63,356 nucleotides of DNA, from contig NZ_RQGG01000015.1 in NCBI RefSeq assembly GCF_004769665.1, positions 1 through 63,356 on the forward strand, written 5' to 3'. This DNA comes from Leptospira kemamanensis. Lineage in GTDB: Bacteria; Spirochaetota; Leptospiria; Leptospirales; Leptospiraceae. Position numbers and translations under genes: made by a program. Within the stretch, counting starts at the first letter, position 1. Each line of letters opens with the position of its first letter. Below, one piece after another: positions 17,038-27,674 of the stretch. The notes beneath the pieces were generated by a model. The model was not told where the DNA came from, searched no databases, and saw only the letters and a list, made by a program, of their open reading frames with translations.

Positions 17038-19365
17038 ATGTCCGACAAAGAATCAAAATCGCTTTCGATTTTGGATTACCTCAGCGTTGCCGTTGCAACC
17101 CTTGGGTCACTTGGTGTGATCGTATCTGTTGTCATGACAGGATGGGTATATGAATCTTCCTTCCTGGTAGGTGGGATGCTTTTACTCCTCACTTCTTCCT
17201 ACTTTGTATACAAAATCATCGAAAAAGTATCGAAAGACAAACAAAAGTCAGGTGCTATATGGTTATCCTATGTGATCGCCATTTTTATGTATACGATGGT
17301 AAACACATTCCAACCACTCAAAGAGTTGGAAGAAAATTCCATCTCATTCCGTTTCCAATTTTTGAGAGGAACCAATACCAAAACAGAAAGTGAAGGGGAT
17401 ACTGGTCGGATTGAATACATCCAATACAACCCACCTGCCAATGCTAGAAAAGATATCAACATCATTGGTATCACAACAGAGTCACTCGAAAAATTGCAAG
17501 GTACTTGGCCACTTCCTTGGAGTTATTATGCAGACATTATTGAAACATTCAAAGATTCGAACAACATTCTGATGTTCGATATTTTCTTCGTGGATTACAA
17601 ACCGGGTCAAACGGAAGAGATGGTAGCTGCATTGCAAAAGAATCGCAATGTTCTATTTGACTACCCTATGGAAGTCAGTGCGGAATCCAAAGAAGCAGTT
17701 CTCAATCTTGAGAAACGAATTGATATCTTACGTAAATTCCAATTAAAAAATGTCATCGATGAAAACGATGCTGGAATCTCTTGGGTGAAATTCCCACAAC
17801 CTCCGATCGAGCCCATTGGGGATTTATCAGCTGGTCTTGGTTTTGCAAACGTAAAAAAAGACGAATCTGGCCTCAACCGAAAGATGCCTCTTGTGGTAAA
17901 AGTGTATAACTCAGGGAGAGACCGCGAAACAGAATATTTCCCATCCATCGACTTACTCATTGTTTGCCAATACTATGGGATCAATGTGCAAAAAGATGTC
18001 GAAGTCAACATGGGTCATTACGTAAAACTCAAAAACATCCCTAAAAAGATCATCCGTGAGTTCAATGTCAAAGCACGTAAGTTTGAAGAACGTGATGTCA
18101 TGCACATCCCGAATGAAAACAGAGAAGTGGTCATCCCCATTGATTGGGAAGGTCAAATGGAGATCAATTTTGTGGGAGGAAGGTATTCATTCAAACAAAA
18201 TGAAATTTTCGAAGTCACAAATGATTGGAATCCAGAATTACTCGAATCAAACCAAATCAATAATAAAATTTTCTTAGTGGCGATGTACTATGCAACTGGT
18301 CGCGGTGCTTCTAAAGACTCCCACTTATCTCCGTTTGGTGATATGTCGGGGATTGAACACCACGCTCATGCAGTAAATACAATTCTTAACCAAGACTTTT
18401 TGGCAACGATGCCAAATTGGGGAATCTTTCTCATTTACGTTGGCCTTGGTGTGATGATTGGATTTTTGCAACCTCGAGTCAAAACCCATATTGGTTTTGC
18501 GATTATGTTAACACAATTGTTACTCTATGTGATCGCAGCTCTTTATATTTTCCAGACATTCAATCTCATCACAGTGTTACCATCAGTCACAATCGAACAG
18601 ATCGTGGTTTTTGTGGCCATCATTGGATTTAGAATCTTAACAGAAGAGGAAAACGTCAAATACATCCGTCAAACCTTCTCGAAATTCGTATCCAAGGATG
18701 TTGTGGATGAACTTCTCAAACACCCTGACAATTTAGCACTGGGTGGATCCAAACGAGAAATTACGATCTTTTTCTCCGACGTTCGTGGGTTTACCACCAT
18801 TTCGGAACAACTTGGTCCAGAAGATTTGGTGAAGTTGCTAAACGAATACTTGTCAGCGATGACAGACATCATCATCGAATACAAAGGAACCATCGATAAA
18901 TACATGGGAGATGCGATCATGGCATTCTGGGGTGCTCCCGTTCCATTGGAAGACCATGCATATTATGCCTGCGTGGCAGCTCTTGCACAGCTCGACCACT
19001 TAAAAGTCCTACAACAAAAATGGGCAGAACGAAATGTCCCTGTGATCGATATTGGATGTGGTTTGAACTCTGGCCCTGCGGTCGTAGGGAACATGGGATC
19101 TTCCCATAGGATGGAATATACCTGTATGGGAGACACCATCAACTTGGGATCCCGTTTGGAAGGCTCCAATAAAATGTACACCACAAATATCATCATCTCA
19201 GAATACACCTACGAAAAAGTGAAAGACCGAGTGGTGACAAGAGAACTTGATTTGGTGCGTGTAAAAGGAAAAACCCAACCTGTTCGGATTTACGAATTGC
19301 TTGGAATCACAAACCCAGAAGATATGGAGAAAATGAAGCGGCCACTCCAAAAGGCGGCAACATGA
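17038..19365 (+). CDS. CHASE2-domain class III adenylate cyclase
   Basis: The 775-residue protein has N-terminal membrane helices (~18-40, 44-62, 75-92), an extracytoplasmic CHASE2 sensor domain (~95-455), three closely spaced helices (~460-540) and a C-terminal cyclase domain (~565-755). Both metal Asp are present (FFSDVRGF near 580; YMGDAIMAF near 622). The purine-selecting pair is Lys (DKYMGD) and Thr (EYTCMGDTINL), which fits ATP rather than GTP use. It should therefore make cAMP in response to a periplasmic signal. Leptospira carries many such cyclases. It precedes dxs by seven bases. Confidence 0.9.
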   Translation: MSDKESKSLSILDYLSVAVATLGSLGVIVSVVMTGWVYESSFLVGGMLLLLTSSYFVYKIIEKVSKDKQKSGAIWLSYVIAIFMYTMVNTFQPLKELEENSISFRFQFLRGTNTKTESEGDTGRIEYIQYNPPANARKDINIIGITTESLEKLQGTWPLPWSYYADIIETFKDSNNILMFDIFFVDYKPGQTEEMVAALQKNRNVLFDYPMEVSAESKEAVLNLEKRIDILRKFQLKNVIDENDAGISWVKFPQPPIEPIGDLSAGLGFANVKKDESGLNRKMPLVVKVYNSGRDRETEYFPSIDLLIVCQYYGINVQKDVEVNMGHYVKLKNIPKKIIREFNVKARKFEERDVMHIPNENREVVIPIDWEGQMEINFVGGRYSFKQNEIFEVTNDWNPELLESNQINNKIFLVAMYYATGRGASKDSHLSPFGDMSGIEHHAHAVNTILNQDFLATMPNWGIFLIYVGLGVMIGFLQPRVKTHIGFAIMLTQLLLYVIAALYIFQTFNLITVLPSVTIEQIVVFVAIIGFRILTEEENVKYIRQTFSKFVSKDVVDELLKHPDNLALGGSKREITIFFSDVRGFTTISEQLGPEDLVKLLNEYLSAMTDIIIEYKGTIDKYMGDAIMAFWGAPVPLEDHAYYACVAALAQLDHLKVLQQKWAERNVPVIDIGCGLNSGPAVVGNMGSSHRMEYTCMGDTINLGSRLEGSNKMYTTNIIISEYTYEKVKDRVVTRELDLVRVKGKTQPVRIYELLGITNPEDMEKMKRPLQKAAT

Positions 19366-19372
19366 AGTTTCA

Positions 19373-21262
19373 ATGCCATCGTATCCATATCTCGACAAAA
19401 TCAATTTTCCACAAGACCTTAGAAACCTAAAGGAAACAGATCTCCCTGCCGTCTGTCACGACGTCAGGGAATACATCATTGACACCCTCTCCGACGTGGG
19501 AGGGCATTTTGCTAGTAACCTTGGAGTCGTCGAACTCACCGTTGCTCTCCATTACGTCTTCCAAACCCCAAAAGACAAAATCATCTGGGATGTGGGCCAC
19601 CAAACCTATCCTCACAAAATCCTAACGGGTCGAAAAAAAGAACTACCCACGGTTCGTAAATGGTTAGGACTCTCTGGGTTTCCTAAACGCGAAGAATCAG
19701 AATACGATTTGTACAACACGGGACATGCTGGAACCTCCATTTCCCAAGCCTTGGGAGAAGCATGTGCTCGCGATTTAATGGGAGAGAACTATAAAGTAAC
19801 AGCTGTGATTGGAGATGCTTCTATTGCCACAGGGATGGCACTTGAAGCCATGAACCATGGTGGCCATATCAAACCCGATATGCTTGTCATCTTAAATGAC
19901 AACTACATGTCTATCTCCAAAAACGTTGGTTCCATCTCCAATTATCTGAATCGAATCATCTCTTCTCAGGTTTATAACAAAGGCAAAACTGCAATTTATA
20001 GTTTTTTAAAATGGATTCCTCTCATTGGGCCCGCTTTACAAGCATTAGCTCATAATATGGAAACATCCTTTAAGCATTTTATGATGCGTCCAGGTGGACT
20101 TTTTGAAGACCTTGGGTTTACCTATTTTGGACCCATTGACGGCCACGATGTCAATCGAGTCGTACAAATGTTGCAAAACCTATCCAAAATCCAAGGCCCA
20201 ATCCTTCTCCATGTCCTCACACAAAAAGGAAAAGGATACAAACCAGCGGAAGCTGACCCCATCAAATACCATGGTGTGACGCCATTTAACAAAGAGTCAG
20301 GGAAGATGGCGACTTCCGATTCTAATAAAATTGGTCTCTCGAAAATTGTGGGAAAAACTCTCATCGATTTAACAAACAAAGACAAACGTATTGCGGTCAT
20401 CACTCCAGCTATGATTGAAGGATCAGGACTCCGCGATTACCAAGAAACCTATCCCAACCATACATTTGATGTAGGAATTGCCGAACAACACTCCGTTGCC
20501 TTTGCAGGTGCTATGACAAGTGGTGGTGCCATTCCATTCATGTGTATTTATTCTACATTTTTAACGAGAGCAATGGACCAATTAGTAGAAGATGTATCCC
20601 TCATGAACTTACCCGTACGATTTGTCATCGACCGGGCAGGAATTGTGGGGCCAGACGGGGAAACGCACCAAGGTTTGTCTGACTTAGGATACTTAGCAGG
20701 TCTACCCAATATGGACATCATGGTACCAAGTTCTGCTCAGGACATCATTGACAGCCTTCATTTTATGAAGGATTACTTTGAACATCCCATTGCCATTCGG
20801 TTTCCAAAAGACAATGGCGACTTACGGGAGTTAAAGTTTGAATCCCCAAACCCTATCCAAAAAGCAAAAGCAAGGCTTGTCATGGAAGGGGAGGATTTAC
20901 TCATCTTGTCTCTAGGTTTTATGTTGCCTATTGCCAAACAAGTGGCTTTGGCCTTACAATCGAAAGGGTATCATGTTTCTGTGATTGATCTCTTTTGGTT
21001 ACGACCTTACGACAAGGACCTCGTTCACACATTCATTCAAAAAACCAAACAGTTTATCATTTTAGATGAAAGTTACCTACATTCTGGTGCTTCCGGTTAT
21101 CTTTTGAACGAAATCCCAAACAATCTCATTGGAAAGTTCTTAAAAACATTTGCTCTTCCTTTGGAACCGATCCACCAAGGGGAAAGAAACCAAATTTTAG
21201 AACATTACCGGTTAACGGCAGCTCAGATTGCAGAAGATTTATTACCTAGTTTGCAAAAATAA
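19373..21262 (+). CDS. dxs: 1-deoxy-D-xylulose-5-phosphate synthase
   Basis: Dxs makes DXP from pyruvate and glyceraldehyde-3-phosphate with thiamine diphosphate, the entry to the MEP pathway. The ThDP motif runs from GDASIATGMALEAMNHGG to NDNYMSIS; FVGIAEQH-type text (DVGIAEQHSVAFA) holds the catalytic Glu; the C-terminal transketolase domain follows. Length (629) is normal. The start ATG lies seven bases after the cyclase stop. Confidence 0.96.
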   Translation: MPSYPYLDKINFPQDLRNLKETDLPAVCHDVREYIIDTLSDVGGHFASNLGVVELTVALHYVFQTPKDKIIWDVGHQTYPHKILTGRKKELPTVRKWLGLSGFPKREESEYDLYNTGHAGTSISQALGEACARDLMGENYKVTAVIGDASIATGMALEAMNHGGHIKPDMLVILNDNYMSISKNVGSISNYLNRIISSQVYNKGKTAIYSFLKWIPLIGPALQALAHNMETSFKHFMMRPGGLFEDLGFTYFGPIDGHDVNRVVQMLQNLSKIQGPILLHVLTQKGKGYKPAEADPIKYHGVTPFNKESGKMATSDSNKIGLSKIVGKTLIDLTNKDKRIAVITPAMIEGSGLRDYQETYPNHTFDVGIAEQHSVAFAGAMTSGGAIPFMCIYSTFLTRAMDQLVEDVSLMNLPVRFVIDRAGIVGPDGETHQGLSDLGYLAGLPNMDIMVPSSAQDIIDSLHFMKDYFEHPIAIRFPKDNGDLRELKFESPNPIQKAKARLVMEGEDLLILSLGFMLPIAKQVALALQSKGYHVSVIDLFWLRPYDKDLVHTFIQKTKQFIILDESYLHSGASGYLLNEIPNNLIGKFLKTFALPLEPIHQGERNQILEHYRLTAAQIAEDLLPSLQK

Positions 21263-21314
21263 AAAATAAGTTTTCAAGGAGATTTTTAAGGCTTCCGAAA
21301 ATGAAAGAAAACAG

Positions 21315-21812
21315 GTGAGGATCTCTTTGTCTTCAAGTTCTTTCCAACTTTCTTTAGATTTAGCAAAAGACCATTTCAAAATCGGTGATTTAGATCGTGC
21401 CGAATTCCACCTTCGTTCCAGTTTAGAATTGGAAGAATCAGAGGAAGCTTATTTTTACTTGGGACTTGTCCAAAACGCTCTTGGATTATGGAGTGATGCT
21501 TTGGCATCTTATTACAAAGCCGTTAGTTTAGACCATGAATACGGAAATCCTTGTAACGAAATCGGAGTTTTACTCCTTCGAATGGGAAATGACAAAGAGG
21601 CAGTGTATTGGCTGAAAAAATCAGTTCGTTGTGAACGAAATGATGCCCCTCATATTTCCTATTTTAATTTAGCGACCCTTTACAAACTTTGGAATCGTCC
21701 AGAAAGATCCTTACAATACTTACACAAAGCTCTTTCCTTAAAAAAAGATTTTATGGAAGCGAATGAACTTTGGAGAGAATTGAAAGCGGACGAAGAAGCT
21801 CCTTCCAATTAA
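21315..21812 (+). CDS. Small TPR-repeat protein
   Basis: The sequence has at least three tetratricopeptide repeats (e.g. EEAYFYLGLVQNALGLWSDA, NPCNEIGVLLLRMGNDKEAV, YFNLATLYKLWNRPERSL), so a protein-interaction scaffold is likely. No signal peptide is visible. The start is uncertain: GTG at 21315 is in frame but has a poor ribosome site, and an AAGGAG at 21276-21281 points to a start nearer 21290 where no standard codon exists in frame. It converges on the minus-strand gene ending at 21809 with a four-base overlap. Confidence 0.75.
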   Translation: MRISLSSSSFQLSLDLAKDHFKIGDLDRAEFHLRSSLELEESEEAYFYLGLVQNALGLWSDALASYYKAVSLDHEYGNPCNEIGVLLLRMGNDKEAVYWLKKSVRCERNDAPHISYFNLATLYKLWNRPERSLQYLHKALSLKKDFMEANELWRELKADEEAPSN

Positions 21813-22300
21813 CTGTAGTCAGTGGGGAGGGGAACCGTTACCTCTCCCTCGTAGGTTGGAATTTGCATTTTCACACCCTTCCAATCCAAATAGGTCAAAC
21901 CATCTTCCTCTGTTAACAAATCAGACAATTCTTTGGCGGCATTCCAAGTGAAACGGTATTTGATCCTTTCTTCATTTGCCTTTAGTCCCAAAATTCCACC
22001 GTCTTTTGTTTCATAAATTTCAAACTCACCAAGGAGATAACTCCGTCCATCATCGGTAATAAAGGAAATTTCCCCTTCTGTCACTTCCACGTGTACAACA
22101 TGACAAGGAAAGCCGTCTATTTTTAAGTACCCGTGTTCCGAAAGTTCACCAAAGGTATTTTCAATATACACACCTTTTTCGTTACCATGTAGATTGTTAC
22201 GAAAGTAGGTGAGGATTTCCTCTTTATCAATGGGATTCCCACGAAAGATCCATTCGTCGGCCGGGGAGATGTAGATTTCAGAATCAAATTTTCTTGGCAT
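21809..22300 (-). CDS. DUF1285-like hypothetical protein
   Basis: I place the start at the ATG reading MPRKFDSEIYISPADEW (22300), five bases after the upstream stop, although the frame is open further up. The 163-residue product opens with the pattern EWIFRGNPIDKEEILTYF, which resembles the W-x-F/Y-x-G-x-P-I opening of DUF1285 proteins, followed by beta strands and a final amphipathic helix. Function is unknown. It forms a two-gene unit with the lipoprotein at 22305. Confidence 0.55.
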   Translation of the reverse strand: MPRKFDSEIYISPADEWIFRGNPIDKEEILTYFRNNLHGNEKGVYIENTFGELSEHGYLKIDGFPCHVVHVEVTEGEISFITDDGRSYLLGEFEIYETKDGGILGLKANEERIKYRFTWNAAKELSDLLTEEDGLTYLDWKGVKMQIPTYEGEVTVPLPTDYS

Positions 22301-22304
22301 AGGA

Positions 22305-22709
22305 TTATTTATAACGGAAGGCATAGCCTTTCCAATAAGGCAGGTTGGACTTTTGCACATAGGAATTGGTTGTGCGACCCTTTTGGTCCATGGTTTGCAC
22401 CGAAACATTGTCAACCAAGGATTGATTCTTTTCTGTCATCCAAACCCCGTCGATTTTTCGTCGGAACATATCTTTTTTTAAGCGGGGTTCATAGTCTTCC
22501 CAAGTCAGGTCCTCTGTATTTCGAATGATGATCTCACCCACGATTTTAAAGAGTTTTTTTGGTCTTTCTCGAAGGATTTCCACTTCTTCCCAAGTTTGCA
22601 ACTTATAACGGTGATCATTTGGCCTAAAATCAGGTTCTGGGATGAAATCGACCGAAGAACAACCCCAAAAAAAACAAACCATTAGAAATCCGTAAAATTT
22701 GAACCGCAT
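22305..22709 (-). CDS. Small lipoprotein
   Basis: The leader MRFKFYGFLMVCFFWGC ends in a spirochaete-type lipobox, so the protein is lipid-anchored. The remaining ~118 residues are highly charged, with RRKIDGVWMTEKNQ and a C-terminal KGYAFRYK. The middle block KLFKIVGEIIIRN resembles strands of small periplasmic lipoproteins but I recognise no family. It is co-directional with the DUF1285-like gene and diverges from the gene at 22793. Confidence 0.7.
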   Translation of the reverse strand: MRFKFYGFLMVCFFWGCSSVDFIPEPDFRPNDHRYKLQTWEEVEILRERPKKLFKIVGEIIIRNTEDLTWEDYEPRLKKDMFRRKIDGVWMTEKNQSLVDNVSVQTMDQKGRTTNSYVQKSNLPYWKGYAFRYK

Positions 22710-22792
22710 TTTAAACCTTAGACAAAAATATGCTATACATTGGCAGAATTACCATAGGATAAGCAATACAAAGATTTAGGCACCAAGCTTTC

Positions 22793-23518
22793 ATGGAAGA
22801 AACAGACATCGGGAAACGCAAACGGGAGAACGTACTCAAAATTGGTTACTCTACTTTAGATGAAATCGAAGAAAAAGTAAAGGCCTTTCGAGTTATGAAC
22901 CAAAATGCCGTGAAAAAGCGGTATCTCATCACCCGAGACCCCATTTTAGACCCACAAGGGAAGGTGCTTTTGGCAAAGGCCCAGGAAATTGACGTTTCCG
23001 CAGCCAAACTCCTCCGCCGGCACTTCAAAGGTGTGGACATGTTCAAAGTGTTCCAACCAGACGAGGGACTTGTCATCATTTCAGATATGTCTACGATGGA
23101 AGGAGTATCCTTTTCCATGGACATTGTGACCCAGATTATGAACTTGGGTGGTGGAGCTTACGAAGGGTTCATTGACCGTGTGGATAGTTTTGAGGACTTC
23201 ATTGGTCTACTGAAGAAGAACCTCTTTCCTCGTATGATCATCGTGGGATACCTTCCCAAAGAGAAAATCCAAACCGAAATCATCAATTTTGTCAAAGTGA
23301 AACGTTTGGACAATTACTTAAGAGCCTTAGAGTTAACTCACACTGTTTTCAAACCTACGGCATACTTTCCTCTGGATTCTTTGGATCCCGCACCACGAAA
23401 GATCGAAAGGTCTTGCCACATCATGATTTTGGGTCCTATAGAAGGGACGAGGATAAAATCTGGAATGATGGACCTTTGGATAAATTCGTTTTTGATTCCA
23501 ATGTCTTCGTTTCGGTAA
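22793..23518 (+). CDS. Hypothetical protein, 3' end doubtful
   Basis: The 241-residue frame starts [20 protein letters not shown] with no signal peptide. Residues ~40-85 read like a small beta-alpha domain ([21 protein letters not shown]) and ~120-175 like a second alpha/beta domain. I do not recognise the family. The last ~60 codons (23338-23518) are antisense to the 3' end of the cyclic-nucleotide-binding gene on the other strand, and the text there ([20 protein letters not shown]) does not look like a normal continuation. The natural end was probably lost or displaced by a rearrangement near 23340-23390. Confidence 0.6.
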   Translation: MEETDIGKRKRENVLKIGYSTLDEIEEKVKAFRVMNQNAVKKRYLITRDPILDPQGKVLLAKAQEIDVSAAKLLRRHFKGVDMFKVFQPDEGLVIISDMSTMEGVSFSMDIVTQIMNLGGGAYEGFIDRVDSFEDFIGLLKKNLFPRMIIVGYLPKEKIQTEIINFVKVKRLDNYLRALELTHTVFKPTAYFPLDSLDPAPRKIERSCHIMILGPIEGTRIKSGMMDLWINSFLIPMSSFR

Positions 23519-25380
23519 ATGACCTCACGATTGAAAGCGGTGTAATCAATACTTAAGATGTATTGCAGTGCCTTTTCCACATCATCTTTCGAAACAAAAC
23601 ATTTTTCCAAAGGAATGGTGATATGGTATTTTGTGAGAATTGGGAAGTGACTTGCAATGTTACCTGATGTCAAACGTACGTTTGGTTCATACATGGAAGA
23701 AATTTCCGAACCAAGTCTTGCTTCTCCTGTATCATAATCAGGGGGAATGTCTTTTTCGGATTTGATTCCAGAATCTTTGAGATCCATTTTTAGTTTTTCA
23801 AAAAAAGTTTGCCCGAGTTCATCTACAGATGTTGGAACTTCTCTTGAATAAATTTTTTCTAACCAATCGGTACCGTGGTGGATCGGAGCACTTGGATTCC
23901 CACCTGGTTGGTACAAACGACCTACGAGTTCTACAATATGGCCATCGTCGAGTAAGGTTTCGTCAAAATAACCATAACGTAACATTAGTTCAACGGCTTT
24001 TGGCGCTTGTTTGCCTGATTGTAACCATTTGGTGAAGGATTTTTTGTACACATCCCAATAGGTTTTGGCAATGGTTCTACGGATTTTTCGGTTGTCCGGC
24101 TCTGGATCGAGTGGGTTTTTGAAAGACTTCAGTTTTACCATGAGAGTGGAAAACTCTTTTACGGATTCGGGATCAACCTGTGAATAATTGAGGATTTGGC
24201 TTGCCGAGTTTAAAAGTTCTACTTTGAGAGCTTGGGTATCAATGCCGGCACGGATTGGATCTCCCCCTTGGGCAATGGCTTCTTCTTTGTTTTTTTGTGC
24301 ACTCAGTTCATGACCATATTTAGAAGTGAGTTCTGCTTGTTTGGATTCAAGTTTGTCCAGGTTATTGCCAAGAGAACCAAAGTTGGTTCCAAAAATTTGT
24401 TTGTATTCCTCTAACAAGGATTTGGATTTTTTTAAAGCCCATTCTGTGATGGGAAGTAATACAGTAGATGGGATTGTTGAATAACCAGTATTAAATAGGT
24501 CTAACGTGAGGTTAAATTTTTCTAATAAGGAATTTTCCCCAACAAACATAGAAGTCATCGTTTCAGATAAATCAAATGTTTCTTTGCTGAGTAATTCGAA
24601 TAACTCGCGATAGGTTTTTACATAACTTTCTGCAGCACTTTGTAAAAGAGTTGGGTCTGCTTCAAACAATGCTTGTGAAATTTTTGGATTCACCGATAGA
24701 ATTTTTCGAATGAAATGGAATTCCGCATCGTTCCACTCAATGGATTCGTTATAATCTTTTTCAAAAAACTCACCATGGTCCTCTTCTAAGAAGTTGATTG
24801 TTGGTTTGTCTGGTAACATACCACCATGTTCTTGGAACCCAGCTAAATTGTTTCGGATGAGTTTCATCACGGGATCGATAATGGTTTCATCTCTTGTGAT
24901 CATCCCACCGGGATTGACATCAGAAAAGATAGAAGGATTTAAAATATAATACACAGCACCTAAATTATCCATCGTTTGATCAAACTTGGCTGCAAGGCCC
25001 TTGATGGATAAAACTCGTTTGTAGAGTTCCCCGATTTCTTTTAGTAAAGTGCGAACTGCCATCACTCCCACTGATACCTTGGAAGTGAGAGTTTTTTTAG
25101 CATTTGCTTGGTTCATCACATATGTGGACACAACACAGGAAGTTTTTGCACGAATGGTATAGGGATAGGGTGTTCCTTCCAGGAGTGCAAAGATACCTGG
25201 TGTTAGGTTTGCCCCATCCAAACTATAAAGAACAATGCTTGTGTCTCCGAGTGTGGTTTCCACTCGCACCGAACCCTCGTGAAGGATGTTCATGGACTGA
25301 GAGGCTTTACCTCCAATGAAAAGGACTTCACCGGGATTGACTGGGATCTTTTGGTTATTTTTACTGGTATCTAGAGGCAT
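23338..25380 (-). CDS. Cyclic-nucleotide-binding-like domain protein, possibly 3'-truncated
   Basis: The N-terminal ~120 residues form a cNMP-binding (CRP-like) jelly roll: [27 protein letters not shown] then a PYPYTIRA strand, though the Arg/Glu phosphate-binding cassette is not well kept. The other ~550 residues are helical, unrecognised, and have no HTH. The chain ends at [25 protein letters not shown] text inside the opposite-strand ORF; from memory of Leptospira relatives the protein should continue after SKESRG, so truncation is suspected. It diverges from aroA. Confidence 0.7.
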   Translation of the reverse strand: MPLDTSKNNQKIPVNPGEVLFIGGKASQSMNILHEGSVRVETTLGDTSIVLYSLDGANLTPGIFALLEGTPYPYTIRAKTSCVVSTYVMNQANAKKTLTSKVSVGVMAVRTLLKEIGELYKRVLSIKGLAAKFDQTMDNLGAVYYILNPSIFSDVNPGGMITRDETIIDPVMKLIRNNLAGFQEHGGMLPDKPTINFLEEDHGEFFEKDYNESIEWNDAEFHFIRKILSVNPKISQALFEADPTLLQSAAESYVKTYRELFELLSKETFDLSETMTSMFVGENSLLEKFNLTLDLFNTGYSTIPSTVLLPITEWALKKSKSLLEEYKQIFGTNFGSLGNNLDKLESKQAELTSKYGHELSAQKNKEEAIAQGGDPIRAGIDTQALKVELLNSASQILNYSQVDPESVKEFSTLMVKLKSFKNPLDPEPDNRKIRRTIAKTYWDVYKKSFTKWLQSGKQAPKAVELMLRYGYFDETLLDDGHIVELVGRLYQPGGNPSAPIHHGTDWLEKIYSREVPTSVDELGQTFFEKLKMDLKDSGIKSEKDIPPDYDTGEARLGSEISSMYEPNVRLTSGNIASHFPILTKYHITIPLEKCFVSKDDVEKALQYILSIDYTAFNREVIYRNEDIGIKNEFIQRSIIPDFILVPSIGPKIMMWQDLSIFRGAGSKESRGKYAVGLKTV

Positions 25381-25467
25381 TTGGTTGTTCGTAAAGGAAA
25401 CTTAGGTTTCCGACAAACGCTAATAAAGAAGCGCCAAATTGCAAAATACTTTTTAGAAAAATACAAC

Positions 25468-26754
25468 ATGTTACGACCACAAATCAAATTAAATGCGAAA
25501 AAAGAAATTTATGTCCCAGGGGATAAGTCGATCTCACATAGATCCGTCCTTTTTTGCGCTCTCTCCCAAGGAAAATCCGAAATTCATGGATTTTTAGAAG
25601 GAGAAGATCCTCTCCACACCTTACATTGTTTTGAATCGATGGGACTTTCTGTCTCTTCCCTAGGAAAAGGAAGTTATGCAGTGGTGAGTCCTGGAAAACA
25701 CAACCTCAAGTCTCCGAAAGGAGTATTGGATTTTGGAAACGCAGGAACAGGAATTCGACTCTCTGCTGGGTTACTCGCAGGCCTTCCGGGGATCGAAGCG
25801 ACTCTCACTGGTGATGCCTCTCTCTGCAAACGGCCTATGGCAAGGATCATGAACCCTTTAAAAGAAATGGGAGCTGAGATTCGATCGATCGATGGGAACG
25901 ACAGAGCACCTCTCCACATCCAAGGAAAACAATTAAAAGACTATTCTTACGAGAGTACCATTGCCTCTGCTCAAATCAAAAGTGCGCTTGTTCTTGCTGC
26001 TTTGGCTTCTGGTATTTCGATTGAGTACAAGGAATCGGAAGTATCAAGAGATCACACGGAAAATATGATTCGATTCCTGGGTGGGAATATCATTCACCAT
26101 TCTCCAGTTCACTTTACTGTCAAACCTCCTTACCAATTTGAAGGCACCAAGTATGTGATCCCTGGAGATATTTCTAGTGCTGCATTTTATATTGTGTTTG
26201 GTCTTTGTGCAGGGGGAAGTGAACCACTTCTCGTCAAAAACATTGGACTGAATCCTTCTCGGATTGGAATTCTTACCGTTTTACACAACATGGGTGGCAA
26301 AATTGAAATCGTCGCCAAACGTGTGGAATGTGGAGAAGAGATTGGGGATCTACTTGTTTATCCATCTCAATTGAAACGCACGGTAATCACGGAAGATTTA
26401 ATTCCTTCGATCATCGATGAAATTCCAATCCTTACCATTGCAGGACTTTTTTCGGAAGGTGGTTTCCAAATCTCTCATGCGGAAGAACTTCGAGCCAAAG
26501 AATCCGATCGAATCCAATCCATGGTTTCCAATTTAGAAAAATTGGGAGTGAAGGTGAACGAAACTAAGGACGGCTATGAGTTTGGAGAAATACAAACCAT
26601 CCAATCCACTAAAATTGAAACCTATATGGATCATCGCATAGCAATGAGTTTTGCGATCCTCTCTAAATTATCTGGCGTTGCACTTTCGTTTGATGATACG
26701 AGTTGGGTAGATACTAGTTTCCCGGGATTTTTTGAGATTCTGGAATCAATGTGA
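25468..26754 (+). CDS. aroA: 3-phosphoshikimate 1-carboxyvinyltransferase (EPSP synthase)
   Basis: AroA joins PEP to shikimate-3-phosphate in the chorismate pathway. The N-terminal [13 protein letters not shown], the NAGTGIRL loop, [10 protein letters not shown], and the C-terminal [11 protein letters not shown] and [11 protein letters not shown] blocks are all present. A TTG at 25381 would add 29 residues of non-family sequence, so the ATG at 25468, giving [16 protein letters not shown], is chosen. Length (428) is normal. aroB lies 13 kb downstream. Confidence 0.96.
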   Translation: MLRPQIKLNAKKEIYVPGDKSISHRSVLFCALSQGKSEIHGFLEGEDPLHTLHCFESMGLSVSSLGKGSYAVVSPGKHNLKSPKGVLDFGNAGTGIRLSAGLLAGLPGIEATLTGDASLCKRPMARIMNPLKEMGAEIRSIDGNDRAPLHIQGKQLKDYSYESTIASAQIKSALVLAALASGISIEYKESEVSRDHTENMIRFLGGNIIHHSPVHFTVKPPYQFEGTKYVIPGDISSAAFYIVFGLCAGGSEPLLVKNIGLNPSRIGILTVLHNMGGKIEIVAKRVECGEEIGDLLVYPSQLKRTVITEDLIPSIIDEIPILTIAGLFSEGGFQISHAEELRAKESDRIQSMVSNLEKLGVKVNETKDGYEFGEIQTIQSTKIETYMDHRIAMSFAILSKLSGVALSFDDTSWVDTSFPGFFEILESM

Positions 26755-26901
26755 TCCAAAATCAAAATTGAGAACCAACTCAAGTTCCGTTTCGTAAATG
26801 GAAATCATCGATAGAGATGGTTCCGGGAAGTTCGACTCTCTTTCGGACGAGAATTCCTCTAGACAAAGTCAATTCCATTCGAGTATTTTGGTTTTCTAGT
26901 T

Positions 26902-27654
26902 ATGAGTTTACAATTGATAGAAAACGTAATCGCCATTGATGGGCCAGCTGGTTCTGGAAAAAGTACTCTTGCCCGCATGATCGCCACCAAATTGGGATTT
27001 CATTATTTGGATTCAGGTGCCTTTTACCGCGCCCTCACGTTTGCGATTTGGGAAAAATTCCAAACCACTGGAGAAGATGAATCTAAATTTCCATTTTTCA
27101 CAGAGAAACTGGCAGATGCTTGCCTCTTGGAAAAAGACGAAGCCGAGTTTGGATTCTCTGTGGCAAAGATTCCCGTACATTGTGAACTCTCTTCCCAAGG
27201 CGAAAACATCATGTTCCTGGGAGAAAGAGACATAAGCCATGAAATTCGCGATCCAGAGATCACAAAAAAAATCCGTTACATTGCCCCAAGACGCGCTTTT
27301 CGAGAAATCTTAAACCGCCACATCCGAGAATTTGCCAGAACTCACAAACTCGTGATGGATGGCCGAGACATTGGAACCGAAGTGTTTCCAAAGTCGAAAT
27401 TTAAATTTTTTCTCACTGCCTCTGTGGAAGTCCGGGCCAAACGCCGATACGATGAACTAGTTGCCAAAGGCTTCAAAGCCGACCTAAACCACATCAAGGA
27501 TGAGATTGTGGCCAGGGATGAGAGTGACACCACCCGTACTGTGGCTCCCCTGAAAAAAGCTTCCGACGCAATCCTGATTGACACGAGCACCCTCGACACA
27601 GAAACTGTCCTAAATACTATCCTGTCCAAGGTTTCATCCTCTGGGCAAATCTAA
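26902..27654 (+). CDS. cmk: Cytidylate kinase
   Basis: CMP kinase makes CDP from CMP and ATP. The P-loop GPAGSGKST is at residues ~15-23, followed by LDSGAFYRAL for nucleotide binding and VMDGRDIGTEVFP. Length (250) is slightly above the usual ~225. The aroA-cmk-rpsA order is widely conserved. The 147 bases before it show no clear promoter. Confidence 0.95.
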   Translation: MSLQLIENVIAIDGPAGSGKSTLARMIATKLGFHYLDSGAFYRALTFAIWEKFQTTGEDESKFPFFTEKLADACLLEKDEAEFGFSVAKIPVHCELSSQGENIMFLGERDISHEIRDPEITKKIRYIAPRRAFREILNRHIREFARTHKLVMDGRDIGTEVFPKSKFKFFLTASVEVRAKRRYDELVAKGFKADLNHIKDEIVARDESDTTRTVAPLKKASDAILIDTSTLDTETVLNTILSKVSSSGQI

Positions 27655-27674
27655 GTTTTGTATCCCGGTAACCA

